Assembly: GCA_963802275.1 (NCBI GenBank)
Contig: CAWDIB010000004.1
Coordinates: 930,001 to 994,000 of the forward strand
DNA length: 64,000 nucleotides
Direction: 5' to 3'
From: CAZMZW01 sp963802275
Lineage (GTDB): Bacteria; Chloroflexota; Anaerolineae; Anaerolineales; Anaerolineaceae
Under the pieces are notes generated by a model. That model did no database searches and had not been told where the DNA came from. It saw nothing but the letters and a program-made list of their open reading frames with translations. The first letter of the stretch is position 1, and every line of letters begins with the position of its first letter. The translations under genes were made by a program, and so were the position numbers. Positions 1 to 8,564 of this stretch are shown piece after piece.

Positions 1-1
1 A

Positions 2-616
2 TTGGCGCGCATGAACGGCAGTACAGTGGGCATCGTCGCCCAGGAACCATCGGTGATCGCAGGGGTGATCGACATTGATGCAGCCGACAAGATCTTCCGT
101 TTTGTGCGCCTGTGCGATTGTTTCAATATCCCGCTGGTCACCTTTGTGGATAGTCCGGGCTTTCTGCCAGGGGTCAACCAGGAGCACCGCGGCATCATAC
201 GCCATGGAGCCAAAGTGTTATTTGCCTACTCGGACGCCACCGTACCCAAAGTGAGCATTGTCACCCGCAAAGCCTACGGCGGCGCCTACGTGGTGATGAG
301 CAGCAAATACCTTGGTACCGACATGACCTACGCCTGGCCAAGCGCTGAGATCGCTGTAATGGGGCCGGAAGGTGCCACCAATATTCTTTATCGCCGGCAG
401 ATTGAAGAAGCCAAAGACAAGGAAGCTGCCAGAAAAGCATTCACCGACCAGTTCCGCGAACAATTTCTCAATCCATATGCCGCAGCGCAGGCAGGATATA
501 TTGACGAGGTCATCGAACCATGCGAAACGCGGATGAAGGTGATCGCCGCCCTCAGCGCTTTGCGCGAGAAACAAATCAACACCCCAAGCCGCAAGCACGG
601 CAATATCCCGGTTTAA
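2..616 (+). CDS. mmdA: Methylmalonyl-CoA decarboxylase carboxyltransferase (alpha) subunit, 5'-truncated by window edge
   Basis: C-terminal ~204 residues of an acyl-CoA carboxyltransferase. The crotonase-like fold motifs are visible: VGIVAQEP, the IDIDAADKIFRF stretch, NIPLVTFVDSPGFLPG and the second acyl-CoA binding part KAYGGAYVVMSS. The family is usually about 510-520 residues, so roughly 300 N-terminal residues lie outside the window; the TTG at base 2 is not a real start. It would transfer the carboxyl group of methylmalonyl-CoA to the biotin carrier. It is followed at 1 bp by the gamma subunit and then by carrier and beta genes, the mmdA-D-C-B order of Na+-pumping decarboxylases. Propionyl-CoA carboxylase beta subunit is the alternative, but the membrane subunits argue for the decarboxylase. 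Confidence 0.9.
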   Translation: MARMNGSTVGIVAQEPSVIAGVIDIDAADKIFRFVRLCDCFNIPLVTFVDSPGFLPGVNQEHRGIIRHGAKVLFAYSDATVPKVSIVTRKAYGGAYVVMSSKYLGTDMTYAWPSAEIAVMGPEGATNILYRRQIEEAKDKEAARKAFTDQFREQFLNPYAAAQAGYIDEVIEPCETRMKVIAALSALREKQINTPSRKHGNIPV

Positions 617-617
617 A

Positions 618-956
618 ATGGCCAACCTGCAAACCGCGCTTCAGATCACTTTGTATGGGATGGGGCTGGTCTTCATTGGCATTCTCTTGCTATGGGGCAT
701 GATGGTATTAATGGTCTGGGTTTTCTCCGACCACAAGAAAATCGGGAAAAAGGATGCTTTCCAAACCGATGCCACCAGTGATTTGGATAACAAGAGACTG
801 GCTGTTGCCATTGCTACGGCCACTGCCATCGAAATGCACAACACATCCATCTTGTATTCCACCCACAAGGAACGGGAAAGTATCAGTGCCTGGCAGGCAG
901 CCCATCGCAGCCAGCGCATGAACCAAAATCGTACGCTTTCCTCCAGAAAACAATAA
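618..956 (+). CDS. OadG/MmdD-like gamma subunit of Na+-translocating decarboxylase
   Basis: Small protein (112 residues) with one N-terminal membrane helix (LYGMGLVFIGILLLWGMMVLMVWVF, about residues 12-36) followed by a hydrophilic tail, the build of the OadG/MmdD family that anchors and assembles the decarboxylase at the membrane. It contains a short run AVAIATATAIEMH, comparable to the AAIAAAI segment common in these subunits. It lies 1 bp after the carboxyltransferase and 11 bp before the biotin carrier, so one transcript is expected. Sequence conservation in this family is low; the call leans on topology, size and operon position. Confidence 0.75.
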   Translation: MANLQTALQITLYGMGLVFIGILLLWGMMVLMVWVFSDHKKIGKKDAFQTDATSDLDNKRLAVAIATATAIEMHNTSILYSTHKERESISAWQAAHRSQRMNQNRTLSSRKQ

Positions 957-967
957 AGGCATCATTT

Positions 968-1402
968 ATGAAAATTCACGTAAAAATTCAAAACAAAACC
1001 TACGTGGTCCGTATTGGCGACATCCATGCCCGGCCGATCCAGGCCACAGTGGATGGAGAAACCTATGAGGTTTGGCCGGAGGAGATGACCCTGCCGGCAC
1101 AGGATTATCAGCCACCGTCCGCCAGACCGGAAAAATTGGGCAATCAAACCGCCATTGAAGAACCAACCTCCTCCACTGAAGAGCTTGTCAAACAGGTCAA
1201 TGCTCCCATACCAGGAACCATCATTTCCATTCACGTTTCTGAAGGAGACCAGGTTGAATATGGGCAGGAATTGTGCATCCTGGAAGCGATGAAAATGAAA
1301 AACAGCATCCGCTCCGGCCGCGCCGGTAAAATCGCCAGGGTGATGGTAAAGGAAGGCGATTCGGTAAAACACAGCCAGGTGCTGATGAAATATGATGACT
1401 AA
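968..1402 (+). CDS. mmdC: Biotin carrier subunit (biotinyl domain protein)
   Basis: 144-residue protein with a C-terminal biotinyl/lipoyl domain. The biotin attachment motif EAMKMKN is present (residues about 103-109), with the lysine between the two methionines as the biotinylated residue, and the domain begins with the usual NAPIPGTI. The N-terminal half (MKIHVKIQNKTYVVRIGD) resembles other decarboxylase carrier subunits, and a low-complexity linker rich in Pro, Glu and Thr joins the two. It carries CO2 from the carboxyltransferase to the beta subunit. An acetyl-CoA carboxylase BCCP is less likely because of the operon. Confidence 0.88.
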   Translation: MKIHVKIQNKTYVVRIGDIHARPIQATVDGETYEVWPEEMTLPAQDYQPPSARPEKLGNQTAIEEPTSSTEELVKQVNAPIPGTIISIHVSEGDQVEYGQELCILEAMKMKNSIRSGRAGKIARVMVKEGDSVKHSQVLMKYDD

Positions 1403-1408
1403 AGGCTG

Positions 1409-2542
1409 GTGTGCATGAACTTGGCAGACATTCTCAGCAGCATCTTTCAGGGAATTCCGAATTTTTACTGGGGCAGCCTGGTGATGATCGCGGTGGGAAT
1501 CGTGCTTGTCTACCTGGCCATCGCCAAGGAGTATGAACCGGTTTTACTGCTGCCAATCGGATTTGGCTGTATCCTGGCCAACCTGGGCATGGCCGCCACC
1601 GCCGAAGGCGATAATTTTCTTTCGGTGCTTTATCGGGCTGGCATCCAAACTGAATTATTCCCCCTTTTAATTTTTGTGGGGGTGGGCGGGATGATCGATT
1701 TCAGCCCGCTGCTGGCACAACCCAAGATGGTACTAATGGGCGCTGCCGGGCAATTCGGTATTTACGGCACCCTACTGCTGGCAACACTGTTGAACTTCAA
1801 TATCAACCAGGCAGCTTCCATCGGGGTGATTGGTGCCATTGATGGTCCGACTGCCATTTTTGTGGCTGGCAAACTAGCCCCCGAGCTGCTGGCACCCATC
1901 GCAGTGGCTGCTTACTCCTACATGAGTCTGATCCCCATCATCCAACCACCAATCATGAAAATCATGACCACGCGCAAGGAACGGCTGATCCGCATGGATT
2001 ACGCCCCCCAGCCGGTTTCACGGACTGTACGCATCATTTTCCCGGTGGCAGTAACCATCATCGTCAGCTTGCTGGCTCCCCAGGCCGCCCCGCTCATTGC
2101 TGCGCTCATGCTGGGCAACTTCCTGAAAGAAGCGGGCGTGGTGGAACGATTGAATAAATCCGCCCAGAACGAGATCATCAATGTATCCACGCTCTTTCTC
2201 GGTTTGACCATTGGTGCCACCATGACCGCCCAGGACTTTCTGCGCCTTGACACGCTCATGATCCTGGGTTTGGGGTTGCTGGCTTTCATCCTGGACACTG
2301 TCACCGGATTGCTGTTCGGGAAATTGATGGCATTCATTTCCGGCGGAAAAATCAATCCGCTGATCGGGGCTTGCGGAATCAGTGCCTTCCCGATGGCAGG
2401 ACGCCTGTCTGCCAAGATGGCCCAGGACGAGGATTTTGATAATTTCATTTTGATGCACGCCATGGGCTCCAACACAGCCGGGCAGTTGGCCAGCGTGATT
2501 GCCGGTGGATTGCTGTTAACCTTGGTGACCATCATAAAATAG
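1409..2542 (+). CDS. mmdB: Na+-translocating decarboxylase beta subunit
   Basis: Integral membrane subunit of about 375 residues that decarboxylates carboxybiotin and pumps Na+. It shows the family signature GAIDGPTAIF, whose aspartate is essential for Na+ transport in this family, the cytoplasmic motif MTTRKERLIRM, and the C-terminal HAMGSNTAGQLAS. About ten hydrophobic segments are visible. The start may be GTG 1409 or ATG 1415; AAAGG at 1401 lies at usable distance from either. Last gene of the operon, followed 30 bp later by a strong hairpin terminator. With the three preceding genes it makes a complete pump that conserves the energy of methylmalonyl-CoA decarboxylation as a sodium gradient. 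Confidence 0.92.
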   Translation: MCMNLADILSSIFQGIPNFYWGSLVMIAVGIVLVYLAIAKEYEPVLLLPIGFGCILANLGMAATAEGDNFLSVLYRAGIQTELFPLLIFVGVGGMIDFSPLLAQPKMVLMGAAGQFGIYGTLLLATLLNFNINQAASIGVIGAIDGPTAIFVAGKLAPELLAPIAVAAYSYMSLIPIIQPPIMKIMTTRKERLIRMDYAPQPVSRTVRIIFPVAVTIIVSLLAPQAAPLIAALMLGNFLKEAGVVERLNKSAQNEIINVSTLFLGLTIGATMTAQDFLRLDTLMILGLGLLAFILDTVTGLLFGKLMAFISGGKINPLIGACGISAFPMAGRLSAKMAQDEDFDNFILMHAMGSNTAGQLASVIAGGLLLTLVTIIK

Positions 2543-2573
2543 ATATCTTCAAACCCCATTACTATTAATAATC

Positions 2574-2605
2574 AAAAGAACCTGTTAGCCAGGTTCTTTT
2601 TTTCT
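2574..2605. terminator. Bidirectional Rho-independent terminator
   Basis: Perfect 11-bp stem AAAAGAACCTG / CAGGTTCTTTT with a 5-nt loop TTAGC, followed by further T residues on the plus strand and preceded by A residues, so it can serve both directions. It lies between the 3' ends of the plus-strand decarboxylase operon and the minus-strand response regulator, where a shared terminator is expected. Confidence 0.85.
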
Positions 2606-2608
2606 ACG

Positions 2609-3302
2609 TTATGGATTCCTGGGACGTGTCGGTTTCTCCACCTGCAGGCGGTAGCCAACCCCCCGCTCAGTACGCAGGAAAACCGGATTGCGCGGATCTT
2701 TTTCAATCGCCTGGCGCAGCCAGCTGATGTGCACATCCAGCGATCGGGTATCTCCCAGGTAATCAGTTTCCCACAATTTGGTAAAAAGTTCCTCACGGGA
2801 GATAACCACGCCGGCATGGCGCATGAACATTTCCATGAGGGCAAATAATTGCGGAGTGAGGCGGGCACGCCGACCACGGCAATACACCCAGCGCTGCTCC
2901 AGGTCCAACCGGATGGGACCTGCCTGCAGGATCTTTTCCTTGTTGGCGGTTACATAAGGGTTCAGCCGGTTAAGCAATTTTTGGATGGTAAATGGCATGA
3001 CCAGCACCTGGTCAGCGATATCATTTGGAATCGATATTATTTTTCTCAGGCAGTATGAGCAGTAAGGGAATTTTTTTTGATTTTTTCCTCAACTCATTAC
3101 AAATGCGTGTTCCGCTGGTGCGCATGGAGGCAGCATCAATGATGACCGCACGGGGTTTTTGTTTTTCAAAGAAATCCAAAGCCGCCGCCCCATTGGGAAC
3201 CGATTCGACAGCATAACCACGCCGCAACAATCCCTCGCGAAAAGATGGGCGGTTTGCCCGCTTGCCTTCAATTAAAAGTACCAATGGTTTCACAGTTGGC
3301 AT
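2609..3302 (-). pseudogene. OmpR-type response regulator with degenerate receiver, split by a 1-bp frameshift
   Basis: Two abutting frames make one response regulator of about 230 residues. The N-terminal part (3302-3021) is a receiver-like domain ending at a TGA; the C-terminal part (3007-2609) is a winged-helix Trans_reg_C domain (LTPQLFALMEMF, RSLDVHISWLRQAIE, RTERGVGYRL). Removing one T of the run 3024-3026 joins them as SNDIADQVLVMPFT, so this is a single-base insertion. The receiver keeps the phospho-acceptor-position Asp (VIIDAAS) but lacks the N-terminal acidic pair (LLIEGKR) and has Met where the conserved Lys before PF should be, so it is probably not phosphorylated normally. No histidine kinase is adjacent. 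Sequencing error or true interruption cannot be separated here. Confidence 0.8.
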
Positions 3303-3332
3303 GCTTGCCCCATTATGAAATGATCAGTAATG

Positions 3333-3428
3333 CCATAAGGGAATTCTTATGGTCGTTTATGTAATGATGGTGAAAATGGCTATCTTTTGATTTCATTTCC
3401 ATCCCCCTGTCGAAATCCATTCGACAGG
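3333..3428. other. Two hairpins in the intergenic region (possible operator or leader structures)
   Basis: The 245-bp gap between the divergently transcribed response regulator and the nuclease gene has two inverted repeats. CCATAAG (3333-3339) pairs with CTTATGG (3346-3352) across 6 nt; it lies 31-50 bp upstream of the regulator start, where an autoregulatory site could be. CCTGTCGAA (3406-3414) pairs perfectly with TTCGACAGG (3420-3428) across 5 nt. Neither is followed by a T-run on either strand, so they are not simple terminators. Function unknown. Confidence 0.35.
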
Positions 3429-3547
3429 TGATTCTTAAAAAGTGTTTAAAAATTATACCCCAACCTTAAAAAGTCAAGGGTTTGAATTCTACCTGTTGGC
3501 TTCCTATGCTACAATAACAACTATTCCCACACTTCAAAAGGAGAATC

Positions 3548-4105
3548 ATGGCGGATTTGATCGAAGTGGTGATCGACAGCCTGCGTGTCAGCCTGACCAA
3601 CCAGCAGCGCATCGTCATTCTCAAGTCCAAGGACGAGGACCAATACCTGCCCATCTGGGTGGGTCCTTTTGAAGCGGAAGCCATCACCATTGCCCTGCAG
3701 GAGGTGGAGGTGGCAAGACCTCAAACGCATGACCTGCTGAATCGGGTTTTTCAGAACTTGAAAGCCAACCTGCAGAGAGTGATTATTTCCGACCTCAGGG
3801 ATGATGTCTTTTACGCAACCATTATTGCAGAAGTTAGCAGCAATCTAATGGAAATTGACGCAAGGCCTTCGGATGCGATTGCCTTGGCATTGCGGGCGCA
3901 TGTGCCCATTTTGGTAACGCGCAAAGTGATGGAGGAAGCTGCCATTGAACCTGAGGAAGAGAAAACCGATGAGGGGCAAAATAGCGAAGAGGTGGAAAGC
4001 AGCGGATCATCCGCTGAGGAAAGAAGACTCTTAAAAGACCAGCGTTTGTCGGTTTTTGAAGAATATTTAAAAGAAAAAATCCGGGAAGGGCGATCAGGGG
4101 GATAA
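3548..4105 (+). CDS. Bifunctional nuclease family protein (BFN/DUF151)
   Basis: 185 residues. Residues about 1-125 match the DUF151/BFN domain: the opening EVVIDSLRVS, PIWVGPFEAEAITIAL, RVIISDLRDDVFYATI and the typical end RPSDAIALALRAHVPILV. Members in plants and bacteria were described as having RNase and DNase activity; in bacteria the role is largely unknown. Residues 130-185 are a charged, Glu-rich tail. A good ribosome site AAAGGAG lies 5 nt before the ATG, and TACAAT at 3510-3515 is a plausible -10. The gene is followed within about 50 bp by the dnaB operon and may be cotranscribed. Confidence 0.88.
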   Translation: MADLIEVVIDSLRVSLTNQQRIVILKSKDEDQYLPIWVGPFEAEAITIALQEVEVARPQTHDLLNRVFQNLKANLQRVIISDLRDDVFYATIIAEVSSNLMEIDARPSDAIALALRAHVPILVTRKVMEEAAIEPEEEKTDEGQNSEEVESSGSSAEERRLLKDQRLSVFEEYLKEKIREGRSGG

Positions 4106-4156
4106 AAATGCACCCACTAATCACCCGGATGAACCGCCCAATCCCACCAGCAATTG

Positions 4157-5590
4157 ATGATGCCGATGAATGATTTCATCCCTCCAATAGAATCGGAAAG
4201 TACAGGTATTCAATCCCAGCCATTCAACCAGCGGGCAGAGGAAGCGGTGCTGGGTGCGGTGCTGATCAACCCGGATGTTTTCATTGACTTGGCGCAAATC
4301 CTACAGCCGGAGCATTTTTACATCATCCGCAACGGCTGGATCTGGCAGGCGTATGTCAGCCTTAACATCCGCCAGGAACCCATTGACCTGTTAACCCTTT
4401 CAGAGGAATTGGAACGGCACAACCAGTTGATTGAAGCCGGCGGGCAGCCCTACCTGGTTTCACTGGTCAATCAAACACCCACTTCGGTCAATGCCGAAGC
4501 CTATGCCAAGATCGTCGAAGACAATTTCATCCGCCGCAGGCTGCTGGCAGCCGCCAATGAAATGGCGAGAATGGCCTTCAACCCGGAAAAATCGGTAGAT
4601 ACCATCCTGGGTGCGTCGGAAAAATCCATTTTCGGGCTGAGCGAGAGACGTGCCCGGCGCGAAGTAGTGCCCATCCAGAGCATCATCAGCGAATATTATG
4701 ACCGTGTTTCTGAATCCTCCAAGCAGAAGGATGAAATCCTTGGCTTGCCTACCGGTTTGATCGATATCGACAACCTGCTCGGCTGTATGCAGAACTCCGA
4801 CCTGATCATCGTCGCCGGACGTCCTGGCTCGGGCAAAACCGGATTCCTGTTGACCGTGGCAAATAATGTGGCATTGAAGACCAAGAAGCATGTAGCATTC
4901 TTTTCAATGGAAATGTCCAACGAACAACTCCTGCAGCGCCTGCTGGCCCAGGTAACCGGGATCAACACCCAACGCCTGCGCTCTGGCAGGATTTTTGAGA
5001 GTGAATGGGATTTGTTCACCGAAGGAATTGAAATCCTGAACAATGCGGTCATCTTCCTGGATGAAACTCCTTCACTGACCCCCATGCAGTTGCGTACCAA
5101 GTGCCGCCAGTTGCACCTGGAACACCGCCTGGACCTGGTGGTGATTGACTACATTCAGCTGATGGTGGGAGATGCACGCACCGAGAACCGTGTGCAGGAA
5201 GTATCCTACATCTCGCGCAACCTCAAAGCCCTGGCCAAGGAATTGAAGATACCGGTGCTGGCAGCTGCCCAGCTTTCGCGCGCCTCGGAAATGCGCGACC
5301 AGCAGCAAAAGCGCAAGGATGAACCCAGGGAATACCGCCTGTCGGACCTGCGCGAATCCGGCAGCCTGGAACAGGATGCGGACGTGGTGATGTTCATCGA
5401 CCGGGATACCAAGAAAGAGAGTATTACCCGACTGATCGTCGCCAAACACCGCAATGGGCCAACCAATGAATCCGGCATCGAAGTAGTCTTCCGCAGCGAC
5501 CTGACCAAATTCGATAACGCATTGACCCGCGTGGAGCAATCCATGCTGCAGCAGGAACGGGCACCCAAAACCGAGAGACAGCGCGCATGA
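4157..5590 (+). CDS. dnaB: Replicative DNA helicase DnaB
   Basis: About 477 residues, the normal DnaB length. The N-terminal domain (QRAEEAVLGAVLINPDVF) is followed by the RecA-like helicase domain with Walker A GRPGSGKT, Walker B LVVIDYIQLM, the AAQLSRASEMR motif and the DLRESGSLEQDADVV/IDRD region. It is the hexameric fork helicase. Several starts are possible (TTG 4154, ATG 4157, 4160, 4166) and none has a clear ribosome site. Its stop overlaps the next gene by 4 bp (ATGA), so it is translationally coupled to the DnaD-domain gene and, through it, to the tandem DnaC-type loader: a helicase plus loading operon. Confidence 0.95.
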   Translation: MMPMNDFIPPIESESTGIQSQPFNQRAEEAVLGAVLINPDVFIDLAQILQPEHFYIIRNGWIWQAYVSLNIRQEPIDLLTLSEELERHNQLIEAGGQPYLVSLVNQTPTSVNAEAYAKIVEDNFIRRRLLAAANEMARMAFNPEKSVDTILGASEKSIFGLSERRARREVVPIQSIISEYYDRVSESSKQKDEILGLPTGLIDIDNLLGCMQNSDLIIVAGRPGSGKTGFLLTVANNVALKTKKHVAFFSMEMSNEQLLQRLLAQVTGINTQRLRSGRIFESEWDLFTEGIEILNNAVIFLDETPSLTPMQLRTKCRQLHLEHRLDLVVIDYIQLMVGDARTENRVQEVSYISRNLKALAKELKIPVLAAAQLSRASEMRDQQQKRKDEPREYRLSDLRESGSLEQDADVVMFIDRDTKKESITRLIVAKHRNGPTNESGIEVVFRSDLTKFDNALTRVEQSMLQQERAPKTERQRA

Positions 5591-6288
5591 ATGAATTCAA
5601 GGGTTTTTTGGATGATGTGCGACAATTGGTGCCGGTGCCTAACCAGTTCTTCAGCGAATTGCTCGCCCAGATTGATGATTTCGTGGAATTAAAAGTGACC
5701 CTGTTCGCTCTGGGATTGATCAGCAAAAGCGGCGATTTTGGCAACAGCCTGCTTTTACAGGATTTCGCTGAAGACAGCCATCTGATGCAAGGGCTGGGGT
5801 TATCCCCGCAGGAAGCCCAGGCCAGCCTGCTGGAGGGTTTGGAACGGGCAGTACAAAGAGGATCGCTTCTGCGCATCATTACAACGGATGCCAACAGTGG
5901 GCAGACCTATTATTTCCTGAATAGTCCGCGCGGGCGCCTGGCCGCCCAGGCACTGCAACGGGGGGAGACATTGCCGACTACTACGGCGGCTGTCATTTAT
6001 GCCGACAAAGAGAAACCCAACCTGTTTGCACTGTATGAAGCCAACATCGGCCCGCTCACACCCATGCTCGCCGACACGCTGCGCGAAGCGGAAAAAACTT
6101 ACCCGGCGGAATGGGTGGAGGAAGCAATGAAAATTGCAGTACAAAACAACATCCGCCGCTGGCGCTATGTGGAAGCCATCTTAAAAGGCTGGAAAGAGGA
6201 AGGAAGACATGGAGGAGATCAGCAAGGTGCTGAGAAGGATTACCGACGGTATCTCAAAGGTGAATACGGAAAATATGGCCGGCGTTGA
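5587..6288 (+). CDS. DnaD-domain (DnaB_2) primosome protein
   Basis: 233 residues. The C-terminal part (about residues 150-213: IGPLTPMLADTLREAEKTYP, WVEEAMKIAVQNNIRRWRYV, AILKGWKEEG) is a DnaD/DnaB_2 domain including the usual ending of helix-YxxxIL-W. The N-terminal part is helical and resembles a winged-helix region. In Firmicutes such proteins help open DNA and recruit the helicase loader; the position between dnaB and a DnaC-like gene supports the same role here. It overlaps dnaB by 4 bp. Its last 80 bp overlap the next gene in another frame, so the C-terminal tail after the DnaD domain (GGDQQGAEKDYRRYLKGEYG) may be only a by-product of that overlap. Confidence 0.85.
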   Translation: MNEFKGFLDDVRQLVPVPNQFFSELLAQIDDFVELKVTLFALGLISKSGDFGNSLLLQDFAEDSHLMQGLGLSPQEAQASLLEGLERAVQRGSLLRIITTDANSGQTYYFLNSPRGRLAAQALQRGETLPTTTAAVIYADKEKPNLFALYEANIGPLTPMLADTLREAEKTYPAEWVEEAMKIAVQNNIRRWRYVEAILKGWKEEGRHGGDQQGAEKDYRRYLKGEYGKYGRR

Positions 6289-7606
6289 AGACCAATCAGC
6301 CATGTTCGGAAAAAAGGACTGCCCATTATGTGGCGGAGTTGGGTATGTTCGGCGCGACCGCACCATTGATGACCCCGAATTTGGCAAACTGGAGTTGTGC
6401 GAATGCAGCCGCGATAAAGCGCGCCAGCTGGCCATGCAGCGCCTGGAACAGGTGAGCAACCTGGGCGCTTTCCAAAATCTGACCTTTGAAACGTTTAAAC
6501 TCAGCGGTCGTTCTGGTACCAAAGACCCCAATAAGACTCTGGAAGTGGCGTACAACAGCGCCAGGAATTTTGCCGAACATTTGAACGGCTGGCTGTTGTT
6601 GCAGGGCGGGTATGGAACCGGCAAGACCCACTTGGCGGCAGCAGTGGCCAATTTTGTACTTTCGTTAGGCTTTCCGGTGTTGTTCCTGACCGTGCCGGAC
6701 CTGCTGGATTGGCTGCGCGCCACCTATGAAGCCGGGGAAGACGAGAGCTACTCGGAACGGTTTGAAGAAATCCGCAACGTGCGCCTGCTGGTGCTGGACG
6801 ATCTGGGTACACAGAATGCCACGCCCTGGGCTTGTGAAAAACTGTACCAGATCATCAACCACCGCTATTCACTCAAACTGCCCACCCTGGTCACCACCAA
6901 CCAGGATCTGAACGAAATTGACCCGCGCATTGCCTCGCGCCTGCAGGACCGTGAACTGGTCAGCAAGGTGCAAATCAACGCCAGCGATTACCGCAACCCG
7001 GTAGGGGAAGCCGCCCCCTCGCCTATTTCCATGCTGGCAGCAGTCAGCGATCACCGCACCTTAGACCAATTCAGCGAGCGGCGCGGTGAAAAACTGAAAC
7101 CCGATGAAATCCACAGCCTGGAACAGGCGTATTATGACGCACAAAAATTTGCCGAAAAACCGCAGGGCTGGCTGGTGCTGATGGGCAGCTATGGCACCGG
7201 TAAGACCCACCTGGCGGCTGCCATCGGTCATTACCAGGCAGCGCTGGGCAATGAGCCCATCTTCACCGTGGTGCCTGACCTGCTGGACCACCTGCGGGCA
7301 ACCTTCAGCCCCAACAGCAACGCCAGCTACGACCACGTCTTCAACCAGGTACGTTCGGCAGACCTGCTCATCCTGGATGATTTGGGAACTCAAAGCGCCA
7401 CACCCTGGGCCAGGGAAAAACTCTACCAGATCCTCAACTACCGTTATGAGACCAGACTGCCAACGGTCATCACCACTGCTTCCAACCTCGAAGAGATCGA
7501 TCCCCGCATCCGCAGCCGCATGCTGGATGAAAGGGTATGCCAAATCGACAAAATAATTGTGCCGCCCTATCAGGCAGGCAAGGACAAAGTAAAGAAAAAA
7601 GCATAA
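6209..7606 (+). CDS. Tandem-duplicated DnaC/IstB-type AAA+ helicase loader
   Basis: 465 residues with two complete AAA+ domains in one chain. Residues 38-66 form a Cys cluster (CPLC ... CEC) as in DnaC-type loaders. Domain 1: Walker A GGYGTGKT (133-140), Walker B LLVLDDLG (193-200), sensor region LVTTNQDL. Domain 2: Walker A GSYGTGKT (326-333), Walker B LLILDDLG (385-392), sensor VITTASNL. The two halves are clearly paralogous (LYQIINHRY/LYQILNYRY; IDPRI in both). Usual loaders are 230-330 residues with one AAA+ domain. The start at 6209 has a good ribosome site (GGAAGG) and lies inside the DnaD gene; an internal ATG near 6275 would still keep the Cys cluster. Last gene of the operon. Confidence 0.9.
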   Translation: MEEISKVLRRITDGISKVNTENMAGVEDQSAMFGKKDCPLCGGVGYVRRDRTIDDPEFGKLELCECSRDKARQLAMQRLEQVSNLGAFQNLTFETFKLSGRSGTKDPNKTLEVAYNSARNFAEHLNGWLLLQGGYGTGKTHLAAAVANFVLSLGFPVLFLTVPDLLDWLRATYEAGEDESYSERFEEIRNVRLLVLDDLGTQNATPWACEKLYQIINHRYSLKLPTLVTTNQDLNEIDPRIASRLQDRELVSKVQINASDYRNPVGEAAPSPISMLAAVSDHRTLDQFSERRGEKLKPDEIHSLEQAYYDAQKFAEKPQGWLVLMGSYGTGKTHLAAAIGHYQAALGNEPIFTVVPDLLDHLRATFSPNSNASYDHVFNQVRSADLLILDDLGTQSATPWAREKLYQILNYRYETRLPTVITTASNLEEIDPRIRSRMLDERVCQIDKIIVPPYQAGKDKVKKKA

Positions 7607-7679
7607 CAGAATCTCGAATGGGTTTATTTGCATAAAAAAGGCATCTTAATCTCTGCCGGGTAATTGAATCGCAGACTTG

Positions 7680-8564
7680 ATGAAAAATCAACGATTCAAT
7701 ATCAAAATCATCGCCTGGGTGCTTATTGGCCTTTACACTTTTGTTCTGCCGGATGCCATCCTGATTTACCGAAAAATAGTCGACCTGTTTGGGCAAGCAA
7801 CGGCGGGAAAAGTGCCCTTCGTAACCGCCCTGGTTTTGGGGGGATTGTATGTGCTGATCGTCTATCGGCAAAACAAGGATTGGAGAAACCTGTTTTACCT
7901 CATCCCATGCGGATTGATCACCATGGCGATCTTCACCCTTGAGCCGAACTCCAACAAGCACATACACATTCCGGAATACGTGCTGATGGCATGGTTGCTG
8001 TACTGGGTGCTTTCAAAAGACGTCTTGGGCAGGCAGATCATTTTCCTTATTCTTCTTTATGCCAGTCTATTGGGTGTGACCGACGAACTGCAGCAGGGCG
8101 TTCACCCGGGCAGGTTTTATGGGGCGAGCGACATGCTGGTGAATGCTTCATCTGCCCTGATCGGGGTGTTCACCATCCTGGGTTTGACCCGGCAGGGGGA
8201 GTTTCATTGGGGATGGTTGAAGGAAATGAAAAGAATGAAATGGCTGGTCTGGCTGGCAGGGATAGGATTGATATTGGCGGGGTTGATGTGTTTTCACCTC
8301 TTCCGGGTGCAGGCAGACGATGAGTTCTGGGGAATTTACCCAACCTGGTTGTGGGTGGGGAATGTGGTTTTTCTCCTGCTGTCATTCTTCGGACTGGTAT
8401 GTTATTTAGCACATCTAAACAAAGAGAAAAAAAGAAAAGCTGCGAATCAAGAGGCTTCTGCTGCAAAAGAGGCGCGGCTATGGGTGGTGCCGATGCTGGT
8501 GATCCTCTCATATATGCAGATGCTGGTAGTGTATGTATCCGTTTTTGAGGTGGAATTCAAGTAG
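7680..8564 (+). CDS. VanZ-like family membrane protein
   Basis: About 294 residues and seven or so membrane helices. The VanZ-like signature is in the middle: IPEYVLMAWLLYWVL followed by TDELQQGVHPGRFYGASDMLVNASS, where the DE-hQ and D-N positions are the conserved ones. The family is named after the teicoplanin-resistance protein but most members have no known role. After residue 170 there are three more helices not typical of VanZ. ATG 7680 or TTG 7677 could be the start; neither has a strong ribosome site. It stands alone, convergent to the molybdenum hydroxylase gene. Confidence 0.75.
   Translation: MKNQRFNIKIIAWVLIGLYTFVLPDAILIYRKIVDLFGQATAGKVPFVTALVLGGLYVLIVYRQNKDWRNLFYLIPCGLITMAIFTLEPNSNKHIHIPEYVLMAWLLYWVLSKDVLGRQIIFLILLYASLLGVTDELQQGVHPGRFYGASDMLVNASSALIGVFTILGLTRQGEFHWGWLKEMKRMKWLVWLAGIGLILAGLMCFHLFRVQADDEFWGIYPTWLWVGNVVFLLLSFFGLVCYLAHLNKEKKRKAANQEASAAKEARLWVVPMLVILSYMQMLVVYVSVFEVEFK

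Noticed and set aside
3021..3026. Programmed frameshift in the response regulator
   Set aside because: No slippery heptamer or downstream stimulator is evident, and similar one-base breaks occur in many other genes here.
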